NCBI GenBank assembly: GCA_003223835.1
Contig: QHWR01000011.1
Coordinates: 1 to 35,149, forward strand
DNA length: 35,149 bases
Origin: Acidobacteriota bacterium
GTDB lineage: Bacteria > Acidobacteriota > Vicinamibacteria > Vicinamibacterales > 2-12-FULL-66-21
Reading direction: 5' to 3'
A program made the position numbers and the translations under genes. Below the pieces are notes generated by a model. That model was not told the DNA's origin and ran no database searches. It saw only the letters and a list, made by a program, of their open reading frames with translations. This document shows, piece by piece, positions 8,581 to 15,879 of this stretch (its first letter is position 1; the number at the start of each line of letters is the position of its first letter).

Positions 8581-9081
8581 ATGGCAGCCACCCAGACCGC
8601 ATCCCGCAGATCCCTGATCCGATCCTTCTTCGCGACCGTCGCCGCCGCCGGCGCCGGGCTCTTTGGCGTCGGACACGCCAAGGCAAGCGCCCAGACAAGC
8701 CACCAGGCAGGCGACATGACGAAGAAAACCTCGACCGACGCTCAGCCGCCGGGCGAGAAACCGTCGCTCTTCTCGTCGTGGGTCACCTACGGCGGTCTCG
8801 TGTTCATCGCCGGCAAAGGAGAACACGGCGGCGGCGACATCACGGTTCACACGACATCGGTCCTCAATCAGCTCGAAGCGGAGCTGAAGAAGGCCGGGTC
8901 GTCGATGGACAAAGTCCTGAAGGTGAACGTGTACCTCGCGGACCTCCGCGACTACGACGCGATGAACGAAGTCTTCCGCGGCCGCTTCGGCCCGAGACCG
9001 CCGGTGCGCACGACCATCGCCGCGTACGGCGGCGTGCCGGGGAACTCGCTCGTCGAGATCGATTGCATCGCCGCGCGCTGA
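8581..9081 (+). CDS. Tat-exported RidA/YjgF-family protein
   Basis: The start is ATG 8581, seven bases after GGAGG. A leader with SRRSLIRSFF and a hydrophobic stretch (about 9-35) suggests Tat export, which is unusual for this normally cytoplasmic family. The 166-residue protein then shows the RidA trimer fold: GLVFIAGKGEH, VLNQLEAELKKAG, MDKVLKVNVYLADLRDYDAMN and PVRTTIAAYG...VEIDCIA. Classical RidA enzymes destroy reactive enamine/imine intermediates from PLP dehydratases using an arginine near the end (the ARLP motif). Here the equivalent stretch reads AYGGVPGN with no arginine, so it may belong to a non-deaminating subgroup. It precedes a SelA-like PLP enzyme by 100 bases, consistent with handling its imine products. 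Confidence 0.85.
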   Translation: MAATQTASRRSLIRSFFATVAAAGAGLFGVGHAKASAQTSHQAGDMTKKTSTDAQPPGEKPSLFSSWVTYGGLVFIAGKGEHGGGDITVHTTSVLNQLEAELKKAGSSMDKVLKVNVYLADLRDYDAMNEVFRGRFGPRPPVRTTIAAYGGVPGNSLVEIDCIAAR

Positions 9082-9083
9082 GG

Positions 9084-9160
9084 GCCACGGAGGACATGGG
9101 CCGCGGAGGACACGGAGGACACGGATCCTCGGGCCACGGAGCACACGGATTAACACGGAC
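9084..9160. repeat. CCACGGA-type degenerate repeat between RidA-like and PLP enzyme genes
   Basis: Immediately after the RidA-like stop come repeated units such as CCACGGAGGACA, CACGGAGGACACGGAT and GCACACGGATTAACACGG. They are related to the larger arrays after the next gene. No gene is present in this interval, and the AAGGA ribosome-binding site of the following gene lies just after it. Confidence 0.75.
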
Positions 9161-9181
9161 CGTACAACAAGGATCACTCTC

Positions 9182-10396
9182 ATGTGGACGCGACGACGGT
9201 TCCTGGAGCAGATTTCGGCGGTGCCGCTGATAGGAGGCGTGATCGGCGCGGGCGCGCCGCGCCTCGATGCGGCCGCGGGAATGAAAGGCGGACGGGACTA
9301 TTTCCGCGAGCTCGGCGTCCGCCCCTTCATCAACGCGGCGGGCACCTACACCGCCATGACGGCGTCGCTCATGCCGCCGGAAATCATGGAGGCGATCAAC
9401 TACGCCTCGCGGCATTACGTGATGCTCGATGAGCTTCACGACAAGGTCGGCGAACGAATCGCCGCGCTGGTCCACAGCGAAGCCGCGATGGTGACGTCCG
9501 GCGCCGCCTCCGCGATGACGCTGGGCACAGCCGCCGTCCTGACCGGCACCGACCGTCAGAAGATCATCGACCTTCCCGATCTGACGAACATGAAGAGCGA
9601 GGTCATCATCCAGAAGTCGCATCGCTTCGGCTACGAGCATGCCGTCCGCAACTGCGGCGTGCGGCTGGTGGAGGTCGAAACTCGGGACGATCTGGAGCGG
9701 GCAATCACCGGCAAGACCGCGATGATGCTCTTCTACAACAACAACAATAAAGAAGGACGCATCCAGGACGAGGAGTTCGTCGAGCTGGGAAAGAAACACG
9801 GCGTCCCCACGTTCAACGACGCCGCCGCCGACGTGCCGCCGGTCGACAACCTCTGGAAGTACACGAAGATGGGGTTCGACCTCGTGGCCTTCTCCGGCGG
9901 CAAGGGCCTGCGCGGTCCGCAGAGCGCCGGCCTGCTGCTGGGCAGAAAGGACCTCATGGCCGCCGCGCGCCTGAACGCGCCCCCCAACGGCAACACCGTC
10001 GGCCGCGGACTGAAGGTCAACAAGGAAGAGATGCTCGGCATGCTGGCGGCCGTGGAGCTGTACCTCGCCAAGGACCACGCGCAGGAGCGGCGCGAGTTCG
10101 AGAAACGCGCCGAGACGATCCGCAGCCAGGCGGCGGCCCTCGACGGCGTGCGCGCCGAGGTCTTCGTGCCGGAAGTGGCGAACCACGTGCCGCACGTGCG
10201 CATCACGTGGGACGCGTCGGCCAGACGTCTGACCGCGCCGGAAGTCGTCAAGGCCTTGCGCGACGGCGAGCCCTCGATTGGGACGCGGTCCGAATCGGAC
10301 GCACTCGTCGTCGGCGTCTGGATGATGCGGCCGGGGGAGGAGAAGATCGTCGCGCGCCGCCTTCGCGACGTGCTCGAGAGGGGCGCCGCGAGATGA
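9182..10396 (+). CDS. Tat-exported SelA-like PLP-dependent enzyme
   Basis: A twin-arginine leader (TRRRFLEQ at 3-10) precedes a fold-type I PLP enzyme of 404 residues. Visible features are the VRPFINAAGTYT opening (46-57), a phosphate-binding-like TSGAASAMTL (105-114), Asp213 for the pyridine nitrogen (FNDAAAD) and the Schiff-base lysine Lys241 in FSGGKGLRGPQ. The family includes selenocysteine synthase SelA, but non-selenium members act as sugar-amino-acid ammonia-lyases or related eliminases (DgaE type); there is no selenium context here. The start is ATG with AAGGA eight bases upstream. A second paralogue lies at 32405-34018. A periplasmic deaminase or lyase acting on an amino sugar acid is inference. 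Tat export fits an enzyme that must bind PLP in the cytoplasm first. Confidence 0.88.
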   Translation: MWTRRRFLEQISAVPLIGGVIGAGAPRLDAAAGMKGGRDYFRELGVRPFINAAGTYTAMTASLMPPEIMEAINYASRHYVMLDELHDKVGERIAALVHSEAAMVTSGAASAMTLGTAAVLTGTDRQKIIDLPDLTNMKSEVIIQKSHRFGYEHAVRNCGVRLVEVETRDDLERAITGKTAMMLFYNNNNKEGRIQDEEFVELGKKHGVPTFNDAAADVPPVDNLWKYTKMGFDLVAFSGGKGLRGPQSAGLLLGRKDLMAAARLNAPPNGNTVGRGLKVNKEEMLGMLAAVELYLAKDHAQERREFEKRAETIRSQAAALDGVRAEVFVPEVANHVPHVRITWDASARRLTAPEVVKALRDGEPSIGTRSESDALVVGVWMMRPGEEKIVARRLRDVLERGAAR

Positions 10397-10637
10397 GCCA
10401 CGGATCAAAGTCGTGCGGCCACGGACCGCCACGGACAGCCACGGACCGAAATCTTCTCCGCCACGGATCACACGGACACTCACGGACCGAAATCCCCCGG
10501 CCACGGATCACACGGCCACTCACGGACCGAAAGCCCCCGGCCACGGATCACACGGACACTCACGGGCCGAAAGCCCCCGGCCACGGATCACACGGACACT
10601 CACGGGCCGAAAGCCCCCGGCCACGGATCACACGGAC
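10397..10637 (+). repeat. 40-bp tandem repeat array (forward arm)
   Basis: This gene-free stretch begins directly at the stop codon of the PLP gene with degenerate GCCACGGA units. From 10460 it has four full 40-bp copies (10460-10499, 10500-10539, 10540-10579, 10580-10619) and a partial fifth. The core is CCACGGATCACACGG followed by CACTCACGG and a C-rich tail. Copies three and four are identical; the first two differ at a few bases. There are no unique spacers, so it is not CRISPR. Apparent reading frames through it are repetitive artefacts. Confidence 0.92.
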
Positions 10638-10650
10638 CCCTTTCCGTTAA

Positions 10651-10839
10651 CGTCCGTGTGATCCGGGCTGACAAGCAGAACCATCCGTGGCTCTCCGCGC
10701 GATCCGGGCTGACAAGCAGAACCATCCGTGGCTCTCCGCGCGATCCGTGGCTGCCAAACAGAACCATCCGTGGCTATCCGTGTGATCCGTGGCCGAGGAG
10801 AGAACCTGTCCGTGAACGTCCGCGTGATCCGTGGCTGCG
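10651..10839 (-). repeat. 41-42-bp tandem repeat array (reverse arm)
   Basis: Units starting at 10660, 10701, 10742 and 10784 carry GATCCGTGGCT or GATCCGGGCT with ATCCGTGGCT. CCGTGTGATCCGTGG at 10779-10793 is the exact reverse complement of the forward array core. The array ends against the stop codon of the convergent PQQ-dehydrogenase gene. Together the two arrays form a large inverted structure between convergent genes and could fold into cruciforms or act as a bidirectional terminator. Confidence 0.9.
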
Positions 10840-12792
10840 TCAGAACTCGCGAATCGCGAATGCGATGATGTTCGGTCCCGCGGCGATCACGACGAACTGT
10901 CGGCCGTCGAACGCATACGTCATCGGCGAGGCCTTCCAGGTCTGATTGGTCTGGAAGTTCCACAGCACTCTGCCATCGGCCGCATCGACGGCGATCAACG
11001 CGCCCGTATCTTCCGCCGCGATCACGAGTCCGCTCGCCGTCGTCAGGGTGCCGCCCCACGATTGCGCCGGACCGCGCTGCGGCAGCGTCCACACAATCGC
11101 GCCGGTGCGAATGTCGAGCGCCTTCAGCACTCGCTCCGGCTTTGGATCGGCGGCCGTGCGCTGCGAGCCGCCCAGGTACGGCTTGCCCGACTCCCATTCC
11201 CCAGTGTCGCTCTTCGTGTAGACGCTGCATTTTTCGAACGTCTGCACGTAGTAGAGACCGGTCGCGGGGTTGAATGACGGCGAGAACCAGTTGGTCGCGC
11301 CATCCTGAGACGGACAGACTTTCGTTCCCTCCACCGTCGGGTCCTGATTTGGCAGCTTGATCGGCCGGCCGCCGGATCCGATTGCGCTCGCCCACGTCAG
11401 ACGCGTGACGAAGGGTTTCGCGAGCAGCAGCGTGCCGTCGCGCCGATCGAAGACGTAGAAGAATCCGTTGCGGTCCGCGTGCAGCATCAGTGGGCGCCGC
11501 CGACCTTGCCAGTCGGCGTCGACGAGCACCGACGTCTCCGTCGCGTCCCAGTCCCACAAGTCGTGCGGCGTGAACTGGTAGTACCACTTCAGCCGCCCCG
11601 TCGTGCGATCCAGCGCCAGGATCGAATCGGAATAGAGGTTGTCTCCCCCGCGATGATCGCCGTTGTACTCCTTGCTCGGATTGCCCGTGGGCCAGTAGAT
11701 GGTGTCGAGCTCCGGGTCGTAGCTGCCGGTGAACCATGTGGGCGCGCCGCCGTGTTCGATGTCTTTGCCCTGCCAGGTCTCCGATCCCGGCTCGCCCGCT
11801 TTCGGCACCGTGCTGAATCGCCAGACCTCCTTGCCCGACGCCTGGTCGTGCGCCGCGACGAATCCGTTCGCGCCGTGTTCACCGCCGGCCACGCCCGAGA
11901 CGATCAGATTGCCTGCCGGAAGCGGCGCGGACGAGGCGGAGTAATTCTTGCGCCAGTCGCCGAGCTCCGTGTCCCACAACAGCTCGCCCGTGAAACGGTT
12001 GAGCGCGATGATGTGCGCGTTGTCCGTCTCCATGAACACGCGATCGCCCGCGACGGCAACGCCGCGGTTCGCGCTGCCGCCGGTGGACAGGTCCGCCGTG
12101 CGCGGCCGCCTGTAGTGCCAGATCCGCCGGCCGCTCCCGGCATCGAGCGCGAAGCATTCGTTGATCCCCGCCACGTACATGATCCCCCCCGCGACGGACG
12201 GCGTGACCTGCAGGTGACCTGCGTCCGGGAGCGTGAACATCCACGCCATCGCGAGCCGGCCGACGGTGTTCCTGTCGATCTGCGTCAACGTCGTGTAGCG
12301 GTTCCCGCCGGGATCGCCGTTGTAGGTGGGCCAATCCGTTCCGGAGGTCACTTCGCGGAAGCGATCGCCGGCGCGGCGCAGCAGGTGCACGCGGCCGTCA
12401 TCGGTGCGCACCTGCACGTCCCCGAGTCCTTCGCCGAGCACCTCCGCGTCGAGGATCGTTCCGGCGGTGGTTGCGATCTTCGTGCGCGGAGCGGGCGCGG
12501 TCTCTTCGCGGCGTTCAATCGTGCGGAGAAACTTCAGCAGGCCCGCCATCTCGGATGGCTCGACGAGGCTGGGCGGCATCCCCTTCTCGGGCCGCCCCTC
12601 GCGGATGAAGGTCGCGAGCTGCCGGTCGTCGCGCGCCGGCAGACGCGACAGGATCGACGGCCCTCTCTCGCCTCCCTTCCCGTCAGCCCCGTGGCAGGTC
12701 CCGCAATACGTCTCGAACGTCTTGCGCCCCGCGTCGAGGGTCTGCGCGAACATCCCCGCGGTCAGCCCGATGATCAGGATGGCACTTGGCAT
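10840..12792 (-). CDS. cytochrome c - PQQ-dependent dehydrogenase fusion
   Basis: The 650-residue protein has a short Sec leader, an N-terminal cytochrome c domain (CGTCH at 30-34, probable axial Met72 in KGMPP), a linker, and from about 150 an eight-bladed quinoprotein propeller. Active-site candidates are Glu305 (GGEHGANG), Asn371 (TGNPS) and Asp414 in WDWDATE, with a second Asp416 two residues later. The N-to-D spacing of 43 and the DxD pattern match lanthanide-type (XoxF-like) quinoproteins rather than calcium enzymes. The vicinal CysCys of methanol dehydrogenases is absent. Most quinohemoproteins carry the cytochrome at the C-terminus, so this order is less common. It should oxidise an alcohol, aldose or sugar acid in the periplasm and pass electrons to its own heme. 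It is the last gene of a four-gene operon, 13 bases after an RraA-family gene. Confidence 0.88.
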   Translation of the reverse strand: MPSAILIIGLTAGMFAQTLDAGRKTFETYCGTCHGADGKGGERGPSILSRLPARDDRQLATFIREGRPEKGMPPSLVEPSEMAGLLKFLRTIERREETAPAPRTKIATTAGTILDAEVLGEGLGDVQVRTDDGRVHLLRRAGDRFREVTSGTDWPTYNGDPGGNRYTTLTQIDRNTVGRLAMAWMFTLPDAGHLQVTPSVAGGIMYVAGINECFALDAGSGRRIWHYRRPRTADLSTGGSANRGVAVAGDRVFMETDNAHIIALNRFTGELLWDTELGDWRKNYSASSAPLPAGNLIVSGVAGGEHGANGFVAAHDQASGKEVWRFSTVPKAGEPGSETWQGKDIEHGGAPTWFTGSYDPELDTIYWPTGNPSKEYNGDHRGGDNLYSDSILALDRTTGRLKWYYQFTPHDLWDWDATETSVLVDADWQGRRRPLMLHADRNGFFYVFDRRDGTLLLAKPFVTRLTWASAIGSGGRPIKLPNQDPTVEGTKVCPSQDGATNWFSPSFNPATGLYYVQTFEKCSVYTKSDTGEWESGKPYLGGSQRTAADPKPERVLKALDIRTGAIVWTLPQRGPAQSWGGTLTTASGLVIAAEDTGALIAVDAADGRVLWNFQTNQTWKASPMTYAFDGRQFVVIAAGPNIIAFAIREF

Positions 12793-12805
12793 GTGTGCTT
12801 CGACG

Positions 12806-13567
12806 CTAGATCCGTCCGAACTGCTTGACGGCTTCCCTGATCGACCGGAACTTTTCGATGAACGGGATCATCCGGTGCTCGATGTCGTCGAGCTCCTGCG
12901 ACTTCTTGAGCACGTCCGCGGCCTTTCCCGCGGGCACCACCGCGACGCCGTCTTCGTCGGCCGCGACGATGTCGCCGGGATTCACGCGTACGCCTGCGCA
13001 CGTGACCGGCACGTTGACGCCCGTCACGCGGTAATGGTTGATGGTGGTCGAGGGCACGACGCCGCGGCTGAACACCGGAAACTGCAGCTTGCGGATCTGC
13101 GGCGTATCGCGGACCGACGCGTCGATGACCGCGCCGGCGAAGCCGCGATATTTCATCGCCGTCGCCATCAGGCCCCCGATGCCGGCGAAATCCCCGCCGT
13201 CCTCGCTCCAACCGGGCGCTCCTGTCCCGCGCTCGAGGACCATCACGTACACCGATCCGGCGGGCGACGAATCGATGGCATCCAGCATGCCCTGCGAGGC
13301 CGACGATCCTTCCTTGTGTTCCTCTCTCTTCAGCACGACGGTGACCGCCGGGCCCGCGAACTTGGTGGGAGACAGCGGACGCATCTCGTGGGACATGTAC
13401 GCGCGCTGGCCGTACAACTGTTCCATCGCGTCCGAGACGGAGGCCACTTCGACCGTCCTGAATCCCTCGACGATGGAGACCTCGGCAGGCTGTGCCCTGA
13501 GCCAGGCGGGGCCCCACGCGGCGCCGATCAATCCGATTACGATGACAAGCGTGAACGTTCGCTTCAT
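12806..13567 (-). CDS. exported RraA-family protein (aldolase-like), paralogue 2
   Basis: The 253-residue protein starts with a Sec-type signal peptide (TFTLVIVIGLIGAAW, cleavage probably after LRA). The RraA/HMG-aldolase core follows: VASVSDAMEQLYG, FAGPAVTVVL, GIGGLMATAMKYRGFAGAV, IDASVRDT and VNPGDIVAADEDGVAVVP. The Arg-Asp of VRDT and the GDxxxxDxDG loop are the usual substrate and divalent-metal site of 4-hydroxy-4-methyl-2-oxoglutarate aldolases, which cleave 4-hydroxy-2-oxo acids and decarboxylate oxaloacetate. Its start overlaps the stop of the first RraA gene by four bases. An exported RraA protein cannot be the RNase E regulator for which the family is named. The substrate is unknown. 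Confidence 0.87.
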   Translation of the reverse strand: MKRTFTLVIVIGLIGAAWGPAWLRAQPAEVSIVEGFRTVEVASVSDAMEQLYGQRAYMSHEMRPLSPTKFAGPAVTVVLKREEHKEGSSASQGMLDAIDSSPAGSVYVMVLERGTGAPGWSEDGGDFAGIGGLMATAMKYRGFAGAVIDASVRDTPQIRKLQFPVFSRGVVPSTTINHYRVTGVNVPVTCAGVRVNPGDIVAADEDGVAVVPAGKAADVLKKSQELDDIEHRMIPFIEKFRSIREAVKQFGRI

Positions 13568-14475
13568 TTTGAATACCTCTTTCGAATCTCCTCGAGCCGC
13601 TTCTTGAGGTACTCCTCGTACTCCTTCTTCAGCGCGGGGTCTTTCGGGGTCCCGTAAATCTCGCTCGACTTGTACTTCCCTTCATCGAACTTCATGCGCG
13701 TCCATTCGTCGTGAATGTGGATCACGTCGGAATTGTCCACGACTGGCTGCACCAGCGCGGGAGGGATGAAGTAGACGCCCTCGGAATCTCCCACCACGAG
13801 ATCGCCCGGCATGACCGTCGCATTGCCGATGCGGACCGGAATGTTGATGCCGGTGATGATCACGTTGCTGATGGCGCTGGGATGAACGCTCCGGAAGTAC
13901 GCGGGCATGTCCATTCCTGCAATGCCGTCCAGGTCGCGAATGGCGCCGTCGACCACGAGGCCGCCGCCCTTCGTCGCTTTCATGACGTAATAGAACAGGT
14001 TGTCGCCGACGATCGTGCCCCCTTCCGCGCGGCCGAACAGATCCACGACCAGCACGTCTCCCGGCTGGAGCATGTCGATCGGCACCTGGTTGTACATGCG
14101 ATCCAGCCCGGAGGCTTTCGCTTTCGCGTTGATCACGCCGTCGAGATCCGGACGGAGCGGCATGAATTGCACGGTGAACGCGCGGCCCACCATCTTCTTG
14201 TCGGGATGGAGGATCCGGAAGCCGTCCTCGTACTGGTTGCGGAAGCCCTTGCCGGGAAGAATCGCGAACACTTCTTCCGACGACAACCCGCGGGCGCGCT
14301 CGATCAGCGCGTCGGGCACCTTCGGGCGGCCGTCCGGGAACCGCTCGAACGGATTCGCCGCGGTGCACTCGATCATCTGATCTCGCGTCAGCGTAAACAG
14401 CTGCGCGTGACCGGGAACAGGCGTCAGCACCGCCGCGGCGGCCATCACCAATGCGAGTCTCATCGGGGCCTTCAT
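13564..14475 (-). CDS. exported RraA-family protein (aldolase-like), paralogue 1
   Basis: The 303-residue protein begins with a Sec leader (RLALVMAAAAVLTPVPGHAQ) and has GGAGA nine bases before its ATG. The RraA core is longer than usual at both ends: a region with NPFERFPDGRPKVPDALIER, then VGRAFTVQFMPLRPD, LQPGDVLVVDLFG, GLVVDGAIRDLDGIAGMDMP and VMPGDLVVGDSEGVYFIPP. The IRD and GD...D.EG motifs match the metal/substrate site of class II pyruvate-type aldolases. A lysine- and glutamate-rich C-terminal tail (KKEYEEYLKKRLEEIRKRY) forms a likely charged helix. It sits 33 bases downstream of the mannonate dehydratase gene, as expected for enzymes that act in sequence on a sugar acid. Confidence 0.87.
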   Translation of the reverse strand: MKAPMRLALVMAAAAVLTPVPGHAQLFTLTRDQMIECTAANPFERFPDGRPKVPDALIERARGLSSEEVFAILPGKGFRNQYEDGFRILHPDKKMVGRAFTVQFMPLRPDLDGVINAKAKASGLDRMYNQVPIDMLQPGDVLVVDLFGRAEGGTIVGDNLFYYVMKATKGGGLVVDGAIRDLDGIAGMDMPAYFRSVHPSAISNVIITGINIPVRIGNATVMPGDLVVGDSEGVYFIPPALVQPVVDNSDVIHIHDEWTRMKFDEGKYKSSEIYGTPKDPALKKEYEEYLKKRLEEIRKRYSK

Positions 14476-14499
14476 CTAAAAGCTCTCCTGGCTAACTTC

Positions 14500-14516
14500 A
14501 TTCAGCATTCAGCATT
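14500..14516. repeat. short tandem ATTCAGC repeat at mannonate dehydratase stop
   Basis: ATTCAGCATTCAGCATT overlaps the stop codon of the upstream gene (TGA at 14511-14509). A related copy, GGCATTCAGCATTCGG, lies at 15793-15808 beyond the other end of the same gene. Confidence 0.6.
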
Positions 14517-15651
14517 GTGTCAATGCCGCCTGCATCATCGCGCGTGTGTAGCCGACGTTGAACGCAAAGCCGGCGTAGCCGCCGCCGCCCGGATACTGCG
14601 AGCGGAAATCCGGCCGCTCGCGGTCGTAGTCGATGCCGCGTGGATGTTCCGGATAGATCAAGCGCGTGTACTTCTGCTTGACGAGCTCTTTCATGACCGC
14701 AAACATGTCGTTCTCTCCCTCGTCCACGAAAACCTCGGTGTAGCGTTCGTACGGTTTCTGGACCTTCACGTTGCGGAAGTGGACGTGGTTGATGCGATCG
14801 CGGGACGCGAACCAGCGGCACACCTCGACGGGGTCGCCCCCCATCTCGCGCGTGACACCGCAATCGAACGTGATCCCGTTCGACGGGCTGTTCACGATGC
14901 CGGCCAGCTTCTTCCAACCGTCGATGGTTGCCATGATCTGGTGCGACCCGCGGCTGATCGGCGCGGGCGGATCGTTCGGGTGCAGCGCGAGGCGCACGCC
15001 GGCCTTCTCGGCTTCGGGAATCACCGCCTTCAGGAAGTAGGTGATGTTCCTCCACATCTCGTCGAGCGTGTGGGCTCCTTCTTCGGGCAGCGGCGGCAGA
15101 TCCTTCATGCGCTCGTAATCGAAACCGGTCCAGCCCGCCCCGGCGCGGCCGGCTTCCTCGAAATATCCCTCCATCGCGCGGTGCGCGTACCAGTTGTATT
15201 CGATCACCGGCAGCCCGGTCCTCCCCGCCGCGCGGATCGACTGAATGACTTTCTCGATGTCGGAATCCCGGTCCGGCCGGTTGTAGATGGCGTTGGGAAA
15301 GCCGGCAATCATCAGGTTGGCGAGCGTCAGACCGTTGCCCTGGAGCCGCTCCATCATCGATCTCAGCCGCGCTTCTTCCCACGGGATGCGTCCGCCGCCG
15401 GAGATCACGTGAGTCACGCCGAGCTGACGAATGCGGCGCGCGGCCGCGGCTGCTTCGTCACTCGATCCTCCGGCCGCGAGTCCTGCCTCGAGGCAGATCC
15501 TGGGTGTGTCCGTGCCTTCGAACCGCGAACACGCGACGGGCGCCGCGCCGGGCGCGTCCATCGTCAGCGCGGCAGCGCCACGCGTCACGGGCATCGCCAG
15601 CGCGACGCCCGCGGCTTTCAACAATGTTCGTCGTGATGGTGCGCGCCACAC
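14509..15651 (-). CDS. Tat-exported mannonate dehydratase (UxuA-like TIM barrel)
   Basis: The 380-residue protein starts at GTG 15651 with a strong AAAGGAGA upstream. A twin-arginine leader (SRRTLLKAAGVALAM) is followed by a xylose-isomerase-like barrel with UxuA features: GVTHVISGGGRIPW, LALHPNDPP, GITFDCGV, HVHFRNVK, EVFVDEGENDMF and LIYPEHPRG. UxuA needs Mn2+ or Fe2+ and converts D-mannonate to 2-keto-3-deoxy-D-gluconate in hexuronate breakdown; the known enzymes are cytoplasmic. Here it leads an operon with two RraA proteins and a PQQ dehydrogenase, all with export signals. The exact sugar acid could differ, since the N-terminus replaced by the leader differs from classic UxuA. The stop codon falls inside a short repeat. 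Confidence 0.87.
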   Translation of the reverse strand: MWRAPSRRTLLKAAGVALAMPVTRGAAALTMDAPGAAPVACSRFEGTDTPRICLEAGLAAGGSSDEAAAAARRIRQLGVTHVISGGGRIPWEEARLRSMMERLQGNGLTLANLMIAGFPNAIYNRPDRDSDIEKVIQSIRAAGRTGLPVIEYNWYAHRAMEGYFEEAGRAGAGWTGFDYERMKDLPPLPEEGAHTLDEMWRNITYFLKAVIPEAEKAGVRLALHPNDPPAPISRGSHQIMATIDGWKKLAGIVNSPSNGITFDCGVTREMGGDPVEVCRWFASRDRINHVHFRNVKVQKPYERYTEVFVDEGENDMFAVMKELVKQKYTRLIYPEHPRGIDYDRERPDFRSQYPGGGGYAGFAFNVGYTRAMMQAALTQC

Positions 15652-15668
15652 GGCCGTTTCTCCTTTAT

Positions 15669-15692
15669 CAGCTGTGAGCTGTCAGCTGTCAG
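15669..15692. repeat. CAGCTGT short repeat
   Basis: CAGCTGTGAGCTGTCAGC continues with one more CTGTCAG, making a short tandem run between the dehydratase start and the 74-bp element. It may overlap the promoter of the minus-strand operon. Confidence 0.5.
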
Positions 15693-15702
15693 GCGCGCCG
15701 CA

Positions 15703-15776
15703 GGCGGCGCCATCGTTTGCGGAAGCGGAGTGAAGTGGAGCGAAGCCGCGGAGCTGGAGCAAATGATGGCGGCGCC
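15703..15776 (+). repeat. 74-bp palindromic dispersed element, copy A
   Basis: The element has 18-bp imperfect terminal inverted repeats: 15703-15720 (GGCGGCGCCATCGTTTGC) and 15759-15776 (GCAAATGATGGCGGCGCC), 16 of 18 positions matching. A 38-bp GAAG-rich core lies between them. A second copy of the same length lies at 25458-25531 in the opposite orientation; by my alignment 67 of 74 positions agree. It lies in the divergent promoter region between the UxuA-like and first enolase-superfamily genes and contains no gene. Confidence 0.85.
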
Positions 15777-15790
15777 CCCAGCGCGCGGGT

Positions 15791-15810
15791 CGGCATTCAG
15801 CATTCGGCAT
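15791..15810. repeat. short ATTCAGC-type repeat
   Basis: CGGCATTCAGCATTCGGCAT repeats the motif found at the other end of the mannonate dehydratase gene. The remainder of 15777-15879 is plain intergenic sequence; a TTGACT at 15825-15830 could be a -35 box but has no clear partner. Confidence 0.45.
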
Positions 15811-15879
15811 ACTCTACGACATCCTTGACTTCGTCTGACGCGGGTGGCAGGCTCCCGCCGAAACATCGAAAGGCACCAC

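Noticed and set aside
9182-10396. True selenocysteine synthase (SelA)
   Set aside because: It has a Tat leader, no tRNA-binding N-terminal domain and no selB or selC nearby; SelA-like lyase is more likely.
10460-10637. CRISPR array
   Set aside because: The whole 40-bp period is conserved, including what would be spacers, and no cas gene is near.
10207-11737. Open frames through the repeat arrays (Pro/Arg/Thr/His-rich repeats)
   Set aside because: They arise from 40-bp repeats without stops and have no start or ribosome-binding site of note.
12806-14475. RNase E inhibitor RraA or MenG function
   Set aside because: Both proteins have signal peptides and sit among sugar-acid enzymes; the family name alone is not evidence for RNA regulation.
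15703-15776. Insertion sequence
   Set aside because: The element has terminal inverted repeats but is only 74 bp with no transposase; I class it as a REP/MITE-like repeat.
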